A DNA stretch of 64,000 bases from CAIWHR01 sp963823215 (GTDB lineage Bacteria > Pseudomonadota > Gammaproteobacteria > Burkholderiales > Casimicrobiaceae): the NCBI GenBank assembly GCA_963823215.1, contig CAWGKT010000008.1:124001-188000 (forward strand), in the 5' to 3' direction. Positions 53,986-62,913 of the stretch are shown piece by piece. Position 1 is the first letter of the stretch. The number at the start of each line of letters is the position of its first letter. The notes below the pieces were generated by a model. That model made no database searches. It was not told where the DNA came from and worked only from the letters and a program-made list of their open reading frames with translations. Position numbers and translations under genes: made by a program.

Positions 53986-55302
53986 TCAGTCCCGCAACAC
54001 CGCCGGCAGCCACAGCGCGAGCTGCGGAAACGCGAGCAGCAGCAGCAAGCCGATGACCTGCAGCACCATGAACTGCATCATCCCCGCGTAGATGTCGGCG
54101 AGATCCCAGTCCGGCACGACGCCTTTGAGGAAGTAGGCGGACAGGGCCACCGGGGGCGAGAGCCATGCCGTCTGCAGGCAGACGGCGACCAGCGTGCAGA
54201 ACCAGACGAGATCGATGCCGAGCTTCTGCACGAGCGGCAGCATGATCGGCACGACGATCAGCACGATCGGCACCCATTCCAGCGGCCAGCCCAGCACGAA
54301 GATGATGCCGAGGATCACCAGCAGCATCACGGAGGGCGGCAGGTCGAGCTGCAGCAGGGATTCGGCGATCAGCGTCGCGCTGCCCAGGCGGGAGAACACC
54401 GCGCCGAAATAATTCGACGCCGCGACGAGCAGCAGGATCATGCAGGACGTGAGCAGCGTCGAATACACCGCCTTGCGGAACTTTTCCCAGGTCATGCGCC
54501 GGTACAGGAACGTCATCACGAGCACGGCGAACGCGCCGACCGCTCCGGCATCGGTAGGTGTGGCGATGCCGGCGAGAATGACGCCGAGGGTGGCGAAGAT
54601 GACGACCACCACCGGCGCGATGCCGAACACGAGCTCGCGCACGACCTCGCCGATCGACTCCGCGCGCTCCTCCAGCGGCAGCGCGGGGCCCAACGCCGGA
54701 TTGAGATAGCTCCGCACCAGCGTGTAGACGATGTAGAGCAGCGCCAGCACCAGCCCCGGGATGACCGCGGCGGCGAAGAGATCGGTCGCCGGAACACCGA
54801 CCACGGGTCCCATCACGATCAGCATTACCGACGGCGGAATCAGGATGCCGAGCGTGCCGCCAGCGGTGATTGCGCCGGCCGACATGCGTATGTCGTAGCC
54901 TGACCGCGTCATCGCCGGCGCCGCCATCACGCCGAGCAGCGTCACCGATGAGCCGACGATGCCGGTCGCGGCGGCGAAGATCGTCGCCGTCACCAGCACC
55001 GCGAGGTACAGCGAGCCGCGCACGGACGCGAAGGCCAGCTGAATGCCGCGAAACAGCCGCTCCATGAGGCCCGACTGCTCGAGCAGGAAACCCATGAACA
55101 GGAAGAACGGAACGGAGGCCAGCGTCGGGTCGCGCATCACCGAGAAGACCTGCAGCGTCATCAGGTGCAGCGCCAATGGCCCGAGCATCGCGTAGCCGCC
55201 GATCGCGGCGACCGCGATCAGCGTGAACGCGATCGGGAAGCCGATGAAGATCGCGACGAACAGCACGCCGAGCAACAGAATGCCGAACCATTCGGCGCTC
55301 AT
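53986..55302 (-). CDS. dctM: TRAP transporter large permease subunit (DctM-like)
   Basis: 438-residue TRAP large subunit with about twelve helices. Typical segments: GFPIAFTLIAVAAIGGYAMLG, VPFFLFMGFLLEQSGLMERLF, GIVGSSVTLLGVMAAPAMTRSGYD, AITAGGTLGILIPPSVMLIVMG, GVILAGIATPTDAGAVGAF, and PPVALSAYFLKGV. It transports organic acids or sulfonates with Na+ together with DctQ and the periplasmic binding protein. Separated from dctQ by a 78-base repeat. Confidence 0.93.
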   Translation of the reverse strand: MSAEWFGILLLGVLFVAIFIGFPIAFTLIAVAAIGGYAMLGPLALHLMTLQVFSVMRDPTLASVPFFLFMGFLLEQSGLMERLFRGIQLAFASVRGSLYLAVLVTATIFAAATGIVGSSVTLLGVMAAPAMTRSGYDIRMSAGAITAGGTLGILIPPSVMLIVMGPVVGVPATDLFAAAVIPGLVLALLYIVYTLVRSYLNPALGPALPLEERAESIGEVVRELVFGIAPVVVVIFATLGVILAGIATPTDAGAVGAFAVLVMTFLYRRMTWEKFRKAVYSTLLTSCMILLLVAASNYFGAVFSRLGSATLIAESLLQLDLPPSVMLLVILGIIFVLGWPLEWVPIVLIVVPIMLPLVQKLGIDLVWFCTLVAVCLQTAWLSPPVALSAYFLKGVVPDWDLADIYAGMMQFMVLQVIGLLLLLAFPQLALWLPAVLRD

Positions 55303-55380
55303 TGGTGCACCCTTGGCGCTGCGCGCCTTCCCTCCGAGAGGGAGCAATGAGCGCCTTGGGGCGGCCCGGCGGCGCTCATG
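55303..55380 (+). repeat. Intercistronic repeat (reversed relative to the genes) between dctQ and dctM
   Basis: 78 bases, variant with the CCTCCGAGAGGGAG hairpin and GCGCCTTGGGGCGGCCCGG..GCGCTCATG. The TGA of dctQ is formed by the repeat's own last bases. Confidence 0.75.
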
Positions 55381-55951
55381 TCGTCACCTTGCCGTCGGCG
55401 CCGGCGGAAATGATCTCGGGTTCGTCGGCGCCGGGCCCGAACGCGCGCTCCCAGCACTTGACGAATTCGGAGACGCCTTGCAGCAACAGCAGCACGGCGG
55501 AGAGCGGCATCATGAACTTGAACGGCCAGACGATCGGCAGCCACGGGCTGGTCACGATCCGCTCGTTCTGTCCGTATGATTTCAGGAAGTATTCCCAGCC
55601 GAGCCAGGCGAAGATCGCGATGGCCGGAAAGAAGAAGATGAGATAGCAGGCGAGGTCGACGCGCGCCTGGGTGCGCTTCGACCATTTCGAATAGAACGAA
55701 TCGGTGCGGATGTGTCCGCCGCGCTGCAGCGTCCACGCCGAGCCCACCATGAAGAACGTGCCGTAGAGCATGAACGTCATGTCGTAGGCCCATTCGGTCG
55801 GCGCGTTGAAGCCGTAGCGCGCCGTCACCTCCCAGACGAGGCTCAGCACCATCGGCAGAATGAGCCAGGCCACCGCCTTGCCGACAAAAAGCACGATGGC
55901 ATCGATCGCGCGCGTCACGCGCGCCGCTGCGGAACTCGGTTTTGGCATCAC
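55376..55951 (-). CDS. dctQ: TRAP transporter small permease subunit (DctQ-like)
   Basis: 191-residue DctQ with four helices: AIVLFVGKAVAWLILPMVLSLVWEVTARYGFN, FMLYGTFFMVGSAWTLQRGGHIRTDSFY (conserved HIR(V/T)D), LIFFFPAIAIFAWLGWEYF, and PFKFMMPLSAVLLLLQGVSEF. The stop TGA is supplied by the edge of the repeat that follows. Second gene of the dctP-dctQ-dctM order. Confidence 0.92.
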   Translation of the reverse strand: MMPKPSSAAARVTRAIDAIVLFVGKAVAWLILPMVLSLVWEVTARYGFNAPTEWAYDMTFMLYGTFFMVGSAWTLQRGGHIRTDSFYSKWSKRTQARVDLACYLIFFFPAIAIFAWLGWEYFLKSYGQNERIVTSPWLPIVWPFKFMMPLSAVLLLLQGVSEFVKCWERAFGPGADEPEIISAGADGKVTT

Positions 55952-56029
55952 TACTCTCGGAACGACAACGCGACCCGGCCGGGCCGCTCACGCGACCGGC
56001 CGGCGCTGCGCAGGACTGGCGTCAGGCTG

Positions 56030-57151
56030 TCACTTCGGCGGCGCGGCCAGCGCCGCATTGCCGAGGTTCGAGTACAGGTCGTTGATCTTGGTCCAGTAGG
56101 GGACGACGACCTTCGCGAAGTTGCGCTGCGAGTCGAGCACTTCCTTGAAGAAAGCGTCCTTCGCGGCGTAGCGGTCCAGCACGATGTTGGTCGCGCGGAC
56201 GAACTCGGGGAAGAAGTCCTTCGGTGTGTCGTGGATCGTGACCTTGAACTCGTTCCTCAGCCTCACGATCGCCTGCGCGTTGCGGTAGACATTGAACGTG
56301 TAGGTCTCCGTCATCGACGCCATAGCGGCGGTGCGGATGATCTCCTTCAGGTCCGGCGCGAGCTTGTCCCACACGGCCTTGTTGATCAGGATCTCGCCGA
56401 TGTCGGTCGACTGGTGCAGGCCCTGAAGGTAGTAGTTCTTCCAAATCGTCTGCAGGCCGAGGTTCAGGTCGTCCGCGGGGCCGATCCACTCGGCGGCATC
56501 GATCACGCCACGCTGCGCCGACGGCACGATTTCACCGCCGGGAAGCGCCACGGCAGCCACGCCCATTTCCTTGAAGATCTCACCGGTGATCCCCGGCGGC
56601 GAGCGGTACTTCATCTTCTTGAAGTCGGCCACGCTCGCTATCGGCGTCTTGAACCAGCCGAGTGGGTCCGGGCCCATCGGCTGGACGAAGAGCGGCTCGA
56701 CATTCACTTTGAGCACGTCCCGGTACAGCTTGCGATAGAGATCGTACCCGCCACCTTCGTAGATCCAGGCGACGTGCGACAGCTGGTCGAGGCCAACGCC
56801 TGCGCCCGCCATCGGATTGGAGAAGAGCCCCGCCGTCGGATTCTTGCCGGACCAATAGTGCGTCCAGGCGTAGCCGCCTTCGACGATGCCCTTGTCGACC
56901 GCGTCGAGGATCTCGAACGCCGGCACGACGGCGCCGTCGGGCAGGAATTCCATCTTCACGCGCCCGGCCGACATCCTGTCGATGCGATCGCCCATCCGCT
57001 TCAGCAGCTCGAAGTAGATCGATGCGGAGGGAACCGCGGTCTGGATGCGCATCCTGACGGGCGCGGCAGCCGTCTGGGCTACCGCATTGCCGCAGAACAA
57101 CAGCGCGGCGACTAGTGCGACCACCCGGGTCGCAAGCCAATGTCGATTCAT
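56030..57151 (-). CDS. dctP: TRAP transporter substrate-binding protein (TakP-like DctP family)
   Basis: 373-residue periplasmic receptor with a signal peptide (NRHWLATRVVALVAALLFCGNAVAQ, cleavage near residue 25). The mature sequence RMRIQTAVPSASIYFELLKRMGDRI, the FLPDGAVVPAFEILDAVDKG region, and VPSAQRGVIDAAEWIGPADDLNLGL follow the TakP branch that binds 2-oxo acids and related anions. Near xsc this may be a TauK- or IseK-like sulfonate receptor (inference). Divergent from xsc, with a 214-base shared upstream region. Confidence 0.9.
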   Translation of the reverse strand: MNRHWLATRVVALVAALLFCGNAVAQTAAAPVRMRIQTAVPSASIYFELLKRMGDRIDRMSAGRVKMEFLPDGAVVPAFEILDAVDKGIVEGGYAWTHYWSGKNPTAGLFSNPMAGAGVGLDQLSHVAWIYEGGGYDLYRKLYRDVLKVNVEPLFVQPMGPDPLGWFKTPIASVADFKKMKYRSPPGITGEIFKEMGVAAVALPGGEIVPSAQRGVIDAAEWIGPADDLNLGLQTIWKNYYLQGLHQSTDIGEILINKAVWDKLAPDLKEIIRTAAMASMTETYTFNVYRNAQAIVRLRNEFKVTIHDTPKDFFPEFVRATNIVLDRYAAKDAFFKEVLDSQRNFAKVVVPYWTKINDLYSNLGNAALAAPPK

Positions 57152-57365
57152 GAATCCTCCGTGAGTTGTGGGGTGCCCGATCGAAGGCGGGCATGAGCGC
57201 CGCGCGTCGCGTCTTCGGCGATCTCGCGGTCCGGCGAATGTAGACGTTCGGCACGCGCTTGGCAATGCCAATTCAATTCATTTTCAAGGGCGGCCCTTGC
57301 AAGGGGGGTGGCGCTGTGGAAGACTTGACGCCCCCCGTTTCGCCATTGAGTGCCAGGAGAACGCA

Positions 57366-59165
57366 ATGAACAAGCCCGCCGAGCTGCCGCTGGCCGTGAC
57401 CGGCAAGCAGAAGATGACACCGTCCGAGGCCTTCGTCGAGACGCTCGTCGCCAACGGCGTCAAGGACGTGTTCGGCATCGTCGGTTCGGCGTACATGGAT
57501 GCGCTCGACCTGTTTCCGCTGGCCGGCATCCGCTTCATCTCGGTCGCGCACGAGCAGGGCGGCGGCCACATGGCGGACGGCTACTCGCGCGTTTCCGGGC
57601 GGCACGGCGTCTGCATCGCGCAGAACGGGCCCGGCATCACCAATTTCGTGACTTCGACGGCGGCCGCGTACTGGGCGCATTCGCCGGTGGTCGTCATCAC
57701 CCCCGAGACGGGCAGCGCGACGCTCGGCCTGGGCGGCTTCCAGGAGACCGAGCAGCTGCCGATCTTCTCGAAGATCACCAAGTTCCAGGCGCATGTCAAC
57801 AACCGCGCGCGGATGGCAGAGCTCACCGGCCGCGCGTTCGATCGCGCGATGCTGGAGCTGGGGCCGACCCAGCTCAACATCCCGCGCGACTTCTTCTACG
57901 GCGACATCGAATGCGAGATCGCGCGGCCGATCGCCATCGAGCGCGGCGCAGGCGGCGAGATGAGCCTCGACGCTGCGGCCGATCTGCTCGCGAGGGCCAG
58001 GTTTCCGGTGATGCTCTGCGGCGGCGGCGTGATCACGGCCAACGGGCAGGCCGAGGCGATCGCGCTGGCGGAATTGCTGCAGGCGCCGGTGGCCAACAGC
58101 TACCTGCACAACGACTCGTTCCCGGCAAAGCACCCGCTGTGGGTCGGGCCGCTCGGCTACCAGGGCAGCAAGGCTGCGATGAAGCTCATTGCCAAGGCCG
58201 ACGTCGTGCTGGCCCTCGGCACGCGGCTTGGCCCCTTCGGCACGCTGCCGCAATACGGAATGGAGTATTGGCCGAAGGACGCGAAGATCATCCAGGTCGA
58301 CGCCGACGCGAAGATGCTGGGCCTCGTGAAGACCATCTCGGTGGGAATCTGCGGCGATGCCAAGGCCGCGGCGCTGGCATTGGCCGCGCGACTCAAGGCG
58401 CGATCGCTCTCGTGCAACGCCAACAAGACCGCCCGGCTCGCCGACGTGGCGGCCGCAAAGGGTGCTTGGGAAACGGAGCTCGACGGCTGGGCGCACGAGA
58501 AGGACAAGTGGTCGCTCGAAGTCGCGAAGAGTTCGACCTACATGCACCCGCGGCAGATGCTGCGCGAGCTGGAAAAGGCAATGCCCTCCGGCGCGATGGT
58601 CTCCACCGACATCGGCAACATCTGCTCGGTGTCGAATTCCTATCTGCGCTTCGACCGGCCGCGCTCGATGTTCGCCGCGATGAGCTTTGGCAACTGCGGC
58701 TACGCGTTCCCGACGATCGTCGGTGCGAAAGTCGCCGCGCCCGATCGCCCGGCCATCGCCTACGTCGGCGACGGTGCGTGGGGGATGAGCTTCGGCGAGA
58801 TCCAGACCTGCATCCGCGAGAACATCCCGGTGACGGCGGTGGTCTTCAACAACGGCCAGTGGGGCGCGGAGAAGAAGAACCACGTGGACTTCTACGAGAA
58901 CCGTTTCGTCGGCGTGAACCTCGACAAGCAGCCGTCGTGGGCGAAGGTCGCGCAGGCAATGGGTGCGGACGGCCACACGATCGACAAGCTCGCGGATGTA
59001 GGCCCCGCGCTGCGCGCTGCGGCGAAGGCCCAGGGCGAGGGCAAGACCACGATTCTCGAGATGATGGTGACGCGCGAATTGGGCGATCCATTCCGCCGCG
59101 ATGCGCTCGCATTGCCCACGCGCCACCTCGCGAAATATCAGGCGACCGCCGCCAAGCGCGGTTGA
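57366..59165 (+). CDS. xsc: Sulfoacetaldehyde acetyltransferase
   Basis: 599-residue ThDP enzyme splitting sulfoacetaldehyde with phosphate into acetyl phosphate and sulfite, the C-S bond-breaking step. N-terminal KMTPSEAFVETLVANGVKDVFGIVGSAYMDALDLFP, the catalytic Glu in SVAHEQGGGHMADGYSRVSG, AQNGPGITNFVTS, GVPQL-like central FAD-less domain, and the ThDP/Mg motif GDGAWGMSFGEIQ..NNGQWGAEKKN near residue 477. The match is over the full length, including HPLWVGPLGYQGSKAAM, and distinguishes it from acetolactate synthase. CAGGAGAACGC gives a ribosome site. No pta gene lies in the window to handle acetyl phosphate. Confidence 0.95.
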   Translation: MNKPAELPLAVTGKQKMTPSEAFVETLVANGVKDVFGIVGSAYMDALDLFPLAGIRFISVAHEQGGGHMADGYSRVSGRHGVCIAQNGPGITNFVTSTAAAYWAHSPVVVITPETGSATLGLGGFQETEQLPIFSKITKFQAHVNNRARMAELTGRAFDRAMLELGPTQLNIPRDFFYGDIECEIARPIAIERGAGGEMSLDAAADLLARARFPVMLCGGGVITANGQAEAIALAELLQAPVANSYLHNDSFPAKHPLWVGPLGYQGSKAAMKLIAKADVVLALGTRLGPFGTLPQYGMEYWPKDAKIIQVDADAKMLGLVKTISVGICGDAKAAALALAARLKARSLSCNANKTARLADVAAAKGAWETELDGWAHEKDKWSLEVAKSSTYMHPRQMLRELEKAMPSGAMVSTDIGNICSVSNSYLRFDRPRSMFAAMSFGNCGYAFPTIVGAKVAAPDRPAIAYVGDGAWGMSFGEIQTCIRENIPVTAVVFNNGQWGAEKKNHVDFYENRFVGVNLDKQPSWAKVAQAMGADGHTIDKLADVGPALRAAAKAQGEGKTTILEMMVTRELGDPFRRDALALPTRHLAKYQATAAKRG

Positions 59166-59190
59166 CCGGAGGCAGCTTCGGGGCGACGCC

Positions 59191-59319
59191 ATGACCCCGA
59201 ACGAATTCGTAGCACGGCAGCGCGCGACGGGGGAGTTCGGGTATTCGCGCCGCACCGAAATTCCCGAATGCGCCCGCATCATGTCGCGCCTCGATGTGCC
59301 CTTGCGCAACGATCGATGA
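59191..59319 (+). CDS. Small ORF (42 residues) coupled to the next methyltransferase gene
   Basis: Begins TPNEFVARQRATGEFGYSRR and ends DVPLRNDR; its stop overlaps the methyltransferase start (ATGA). GGAGGCAG lies 16 bases upstream of the ATG, rather far. It may be a real small protein, a leader for coupling, or the N-terminal remnant of a gene cut off by the methyltransferase. I recognise no family. Confidence 0.4.
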   Translation: MTPNEFVARQRATGEFGYSRRTEIPECARIMSRLDVPLRNDR

Positions 59320-60113
59320 CCGAGATTCATGCCGCCGCACAACTGGGCTTTTCTCGCGAAGCGAAGACCTATGCGCGAGGACGACCCGAGTACCCGGCCA
59401 CCATGCTTCCTTGGCTGACGGAAGATCTGGGCGTGGCCCCGGGCAAGGTCGTCATCGATCTCGGAGCGGGCACGGGGAAGTTCACGAAGTTGCTGGTTGA
59501 GACCGGCGCACATGTGATCGCCGTGGAACCCGTGGCCGCGATGCGAGCGCAGCTTGCCCGCATCCTGCCCGGAGTGCAGCAGCTCGCCGGAACTGCCGAA
59601 GCGATCCCATTGGCGCGGGCTTCGGCCGATGCGCTGGTCTGTGCGCAGGCTTTTCACTGGTTTGCCACCGAAGTGGCGCTTGCCGAGATCCGCCGCGTTC
59701 TCCGGCCCGGCGGCAGGCTCGGGATAATATCGAACGTTCGCGACGAATCCGTCGATTGGGTGGCAACGATCACCGAGATCATCACGCCCTACGAGGGCGA
59801 TGTCCCGCGCTTCAGCAAAGGTGCCTGGCGCCATGCGTTCTCCGGCCAATACTTCACCGACCTGGAGCAGTCGTCATTCACTTATCAGCATGTCGGGACG
59901 GCTCAGGAGGTGATTCTTGACCGATTCCTGTCCGTCAGCTTCATTGCCGCGCTGCCGCCGCGCGAGAAGGCCAACGTCGCGAACCAGTTGCGTGCGCTGA
60001 TCGCGTCGCATCCGGCGCTGCGCGAACGGGATGCGATTGCCTTTCCGTACAAGACGATGGCTTATCGGTGCACACGCCGGGAACACGGTGCGGGACCTTC
60101 CCTGATTGCCTGA
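59316..60113 (+). CDS. Class I SAM-dependent methyltransferase
   Basis: 265-residue Methyltransf_11-type protein. FSREAKTYARGRPEYPATMLPWL at the start, motif I VIDLGAGTGKFTKLLVETGAHVIAVEP (near residue 48), and AQAFHWFATEVALAEIRRVLRPGGRLGIIS. This is the ubiE-like/YcgJ-like small-molecule group with the R-P-x-Y-P N-terminal element. Substrate unknown. It starts 150 bases after xsc, overlapping a small ORF. Confidence 0.85.
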   Translation: MTEIHAAAQLGFSREAKTYARGRPEYPATMLPWLTEDLGVAPGKVVIDLGAGTGKFTKLLVETGAHVIAVEPVAAMRAQLARILPGVQQLAGTAEAIPLARASADALVCAQAFHWFATEVALAEIRRVLRPGGRLGIISNVRDESVDWVATITEIITPYEGDVPRFSKGAWRHAFSGQYFTDLEQSSFTYQHVGTAQEVILDRFLSVSFIAALPPREKANVANQLRALIASHPALRERDAIAFPYKTMAYRCTRREHGAGPSLIA

Positions 60114-60209
60114 GGCTCGGCGCATGGCACAATCTCGGCGCGCTGTGCCACACTGCGCCCGGAACAGAGAAATGAACCGCCAGTTCCAAATATTTTGGAG
60201 AACTTCAGC

Positions 60210-61898
60210 ATGAGGATCGCTGTGAATCATTTGCTCTGGGCAACGGCACTGCTCCTGAACCTGTCAAGCCCTTCCGTGGCGCTCGCCCAAACGGCCAAGG
60301 ACACACTCGTCATCGGCATGTCACAGTACCCTCCCAGCCTGCACCCTGGCATCGAGCCAACGGTGGCCAAGACCTACGCCATCCGTTTCGGCTACCGGCC
60401 GATTTCTGCGTACAACGATGACCGCAAGATGGAGTGCTTTCTGTGCACGGAAGTTCCGACCATCGCCAACGGCCGTGCCAGGACGGTGGACCTGGGTGGC
60501 GGCAAGAAGGGCATGACCGTGCGGTTCACGCTGCATCCACAGGCACAGTGGGCCGACGGCACGCCCATCACATCGAAGGATGTCGCGTTCAGCTGGTCGG
60601 TCGGCGTCAAACCCGAAAGCGGCTTTGCCCGTCCGGACCTGTTTCAACGTGTCACGAAGGTCGAGGTGTTTGATGCCAAGAATTTTGTCCTGCACATGAA
60701 CAAGGCTGAATACGATTTTGCCGACTTGGGCGACTTCGCACTGATACCGGCGCATCTGGAGGAACCCGTTGTCAAGGCATTGGCGACCCTCGGTGACTAC
60801 AACAAGAACACGCTCTACAACCGTACACCGACCACGGCGGGTCTATGGAACGGTCCGTACAAACTGGCGCAGATCCAATCAGGCGCGTTCATGGTATTCG
60901 AGCCCAATCCGAACTGGTGGGGAAAGAAGCCGTACTTCAAGCGCATCACCATCAAGACCATCGAGAACACCGCAACGCTGGAAGCCAATCTGCGCTCGGC
61001 CGACGTGGACTTCATCTCCGGCGTGCTCGGCCTGTCCATGGACCAGGGCTTGGCCATGGCCAAGGAGCCGGCCTTGCAGCAAAAATTCGATTTCGAGTTC
61101 CCGCTGGGCCTGGTGTACGAGCACATCGACCTGAATCGCAACAACCCGGGCCTGGCGGACAAGCGCGTGCGCCAAGCCCTGTTACTTGGCATTGACCGGG
61201 AAACCCTGGTGAAGCAGCTGGTGGACGGAAAGTTTCCGGTCGCGCACAGCTGGGTCAATCCGCTGGAACCCGGTTTTGACCCCAACGTCACCAAGTACCC
61301 GTTCGATCAGGCCCGTGCCAAGGCTCTGCTCGATCAAGCGGGATACAGGCCCGGTGCCGACGGCATCCGCGTCAACGCAGCGGGTCAGCGCCTGTCGCTG
61401 GAGTACATGACCACCGCGGGCAACAAGTTGCGCGAACTGATCCAGCAGGTATTGCAGAACCAGTGGAAACAGATCGGCGTGGAAGTCGTAATCAAGAACC
61501 TTCCGGCGCGAACCTACTTTGGCGAGACCCTGAAAAAGCAGCAATTCACGGCCCTGGCGCAGTTGGCCTGGAGCTCGAACCCTGAAAGCCCGCCAACCAG
61601 CACGTTGGCCACCTCTGGCATTCCGACGGCGGCCAACAACTTTGCGGGGGCGAATTACCCCCAGTTCAGCCATCCGGGCATGGACAAGCTGATCGACGAA
61701 GTGCAACGCGAGCTGGACCCCGCCAAGCGCAAGCCCCTGTGGTTTGAAATGCAGAAGATCTACACCGACGAACTGCCCGTGTTGCCGCTCTTCTTTCGCA
61801 CCGACGTCTATTTGGTGCCCAAGTGGTTGACCGGTGTCCTTCGGCCGGGGCAGCTCCCGTCCGGCTCAAGTGGCGTGGAAACCTGGGGTGTTCGCTAG
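60210..61898 (+). CDS. Peptide/nickel-type ABC transporter substrate-binding protein (SBP_bac_5)
   Basis: 562-residue extracytoplasmic binding protein with a signal peptide (RIAVNHLLWATALLLNLSSPSVALAQ, cleavage near residue 27). It shows the family-5 pattern: LVIGMSQYPPSLHPGIEPT, LHPQAQWADGTPITSKDVAFSW, GLWNGPYKL, FEPNPNWW, IDLNRNNPGLADKRVRQALLLGIDRETLVKQL, and the C-terminal HPGMDKLIDEVQREL. Ligand could be peptides or other solutes. By eye less GC-rich than the genes before it. The two ATPase genes follow directly, without permeases in between. Confidence 0.9.
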   Translation: MRIAVNHLLWATALLLNLSSPSVALAQTAKDTLVIGMSQYPPSLHPGIEPTVAKTYAIRFGYRPISAYNDDRKMECFLCTEVPTIANGRARTVDLGGGKKGMTVRFTLHPQAQWADGTPITSKDVAFSWSVGVKPESGFARPDLFQRVTKVEVFDAKNFVLHMNKAEYDFADLGDFALIPAHLEEPVVKALATLGDYNKNTLYNRTPTTAGLWNGPYKLAQIQSGAFMVFEPNPNWWGKKPYFKRITIKTIENTATLEANLRSADVDFISGVLGLSMDQGLAMAKEPALQQKFDFEFPLGLVYEHIDLNRNNPGLADKRVRQALLLGIDRETLVKQLVDGKFPVAHSWVNPLEPGFDPNVTKYPFDQARAKALLDQAGYRPGADGIRVNAAGQRLSLEYMTTAGNKLRELIQQVLQNQWKQIGVEVVIKNLPARTYFGETLKKQQFTALAQLAWSSNPESPPTSTLATSGIPTAANNFAGANYPQFSHPGMDKLIDEVQRELDPAKRKPLWFEMQKIYTDELPVLPLFFRTDVYLVPKWLTGVLRPGQLPSGSSGVETWGVR

Positions 61899-61914
61899 GG
61901 CAAACACGACCGCA

Positions 61915-62913
61915 ATGGTCGCCGATGTCGCTGGCCCGGCCGGCATTGCGCCAGATGCGTTGCTGCGCGTCGAAAATCTGTCGGTTGGTTTCAGGACCGA
62001 CAAAGGGTGCCTGCTCGCGGTCGACGACTTCACCTACAGAATTGCGCCTGGGAAGACGCTGGGCCTGGTGGGTGAAAGTGGTTGCGGCAAGTCCACCATC
62101 GCCCTGGCGGTGATGGGTTTGCTCCCGTCCAGCGCGACCATCAGCGGACAGGCACACTTTCTGGGCAGTGAGCTGTTTGCCCAGACCGAGGCGCAGTGGC
62201 GCCGGGTGCGTGGCAACCGCATGGCGATGATCTTTCAGGAGCCGATGACGGCGCTGAACCCAGTCATCCCCATTGGCGTGCAGATCAGCGAGACGCTGCT
62301 GCTGCACCAGGGGCTCAGTGGCAATGCCGGACTGGAGCGCGCGATCGAGATGCTCGACGAAGTGGGCATTGCGTCCGCGCGAACCCGCGCCGCGGCCTAC
62401 CCGCATCAGCTTTCGGGTGGCATGCGGCAGCGCGCCATGATTGCCATGGCGTTGGCGTGCCGCCCCAGCCTGCTGATCGCGGATGAGCCCACGACCGCTT
62501 TGGATGTAACCATCCAGGCGCAGATTCTGGAGCTGATGTTGGAACTGCAGGACCGCATTGGCATGGCCATTCAGTTCATCAGCCACAATCTCGGCGTGGT
62601 GTCCGAACTGGCCGACGACATCATCGTGATGTACGCCGGGCGCATCGTCGAGCGCGCACCGTCGGTCCGGCTGTTTGGCAACGCACGCCACCCCTACACG
62701 GCGGGGTTGATTCAGACTTTGCCCAATTTGCAGCATCGCCAGCCGCGCCTGCCGGTGATTCCCGGTGGCATGCCCAACCTGGCGATAGCTGTTCCGGGTT
62801 GCCGCTTTGCAGATCGTTGCCCGCGTGTGGTCGCGCAGTGTCGCGAGCACGTTCCGCCGCTTGTCAACGTAGCGCCCGGACACGAGGTGGCCTGTTTCAG
62901 GGCCGACGCATGA
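61915..62913 (+). CDS. oppD: Oligopeptide-type ABC transporter ATP-binding protein (OppD/DppD)
   Basis: 332-residue ATPase: LGLVGESGCGKSTIALAVMGLLP (Walker A), MIFQEPMTALNPVIPIG (Q-loop), QLSGGMRQRAMIAMALACRPSLLIADEPTTALDVTIQAQI (signature and Walker B), SHNLGVVSELADDIIVMYAGRIVE, and the C-terminal oligo_HPY Cys motif GCRFADRCPRVVAQC. It starts 16 bases after the binding-protein gene; its stop overlaps the start of the next ATPase gene (ATGA). Confidence 0.92.
   Translation: MVADVAGPAGIAPDALLRVENLSVGFRTDKGCLLAVDDFTYRIAPGKTLGLVGESGCGKSTIALAVMGLLPSSATISGQAHFLGSELFAQTEAQWRRVRGNRMAMIFQEPMTALNPVIPIGVQISETLLLHQGLSGNAGLERAIEMLDEVGIASARTRAAAYPHQLSGGMRQRAMIAMALACRPSLLIADEPTTALDVTIQAQILELMLELQDRIGMAIQFISHNLGVVSELADDIIVMYAGRIVERAPSVRLFGNARHPYTAGLIQTLPNLQHRQPRLPVIPGGMPNLAIAVPGCRFADRCPRVVAQCREHVPPLVNVAPGHEVACFRADA

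Noticed and set aside
57273..59849. Open frame of 858 codons on the minus strand opposite xsc
   Set aside because: It is the antisense of the well-matched xsc gene. High GC content leaves long open antisense frames; the translation is rich in Arg, His and Asp with no family resemblance.
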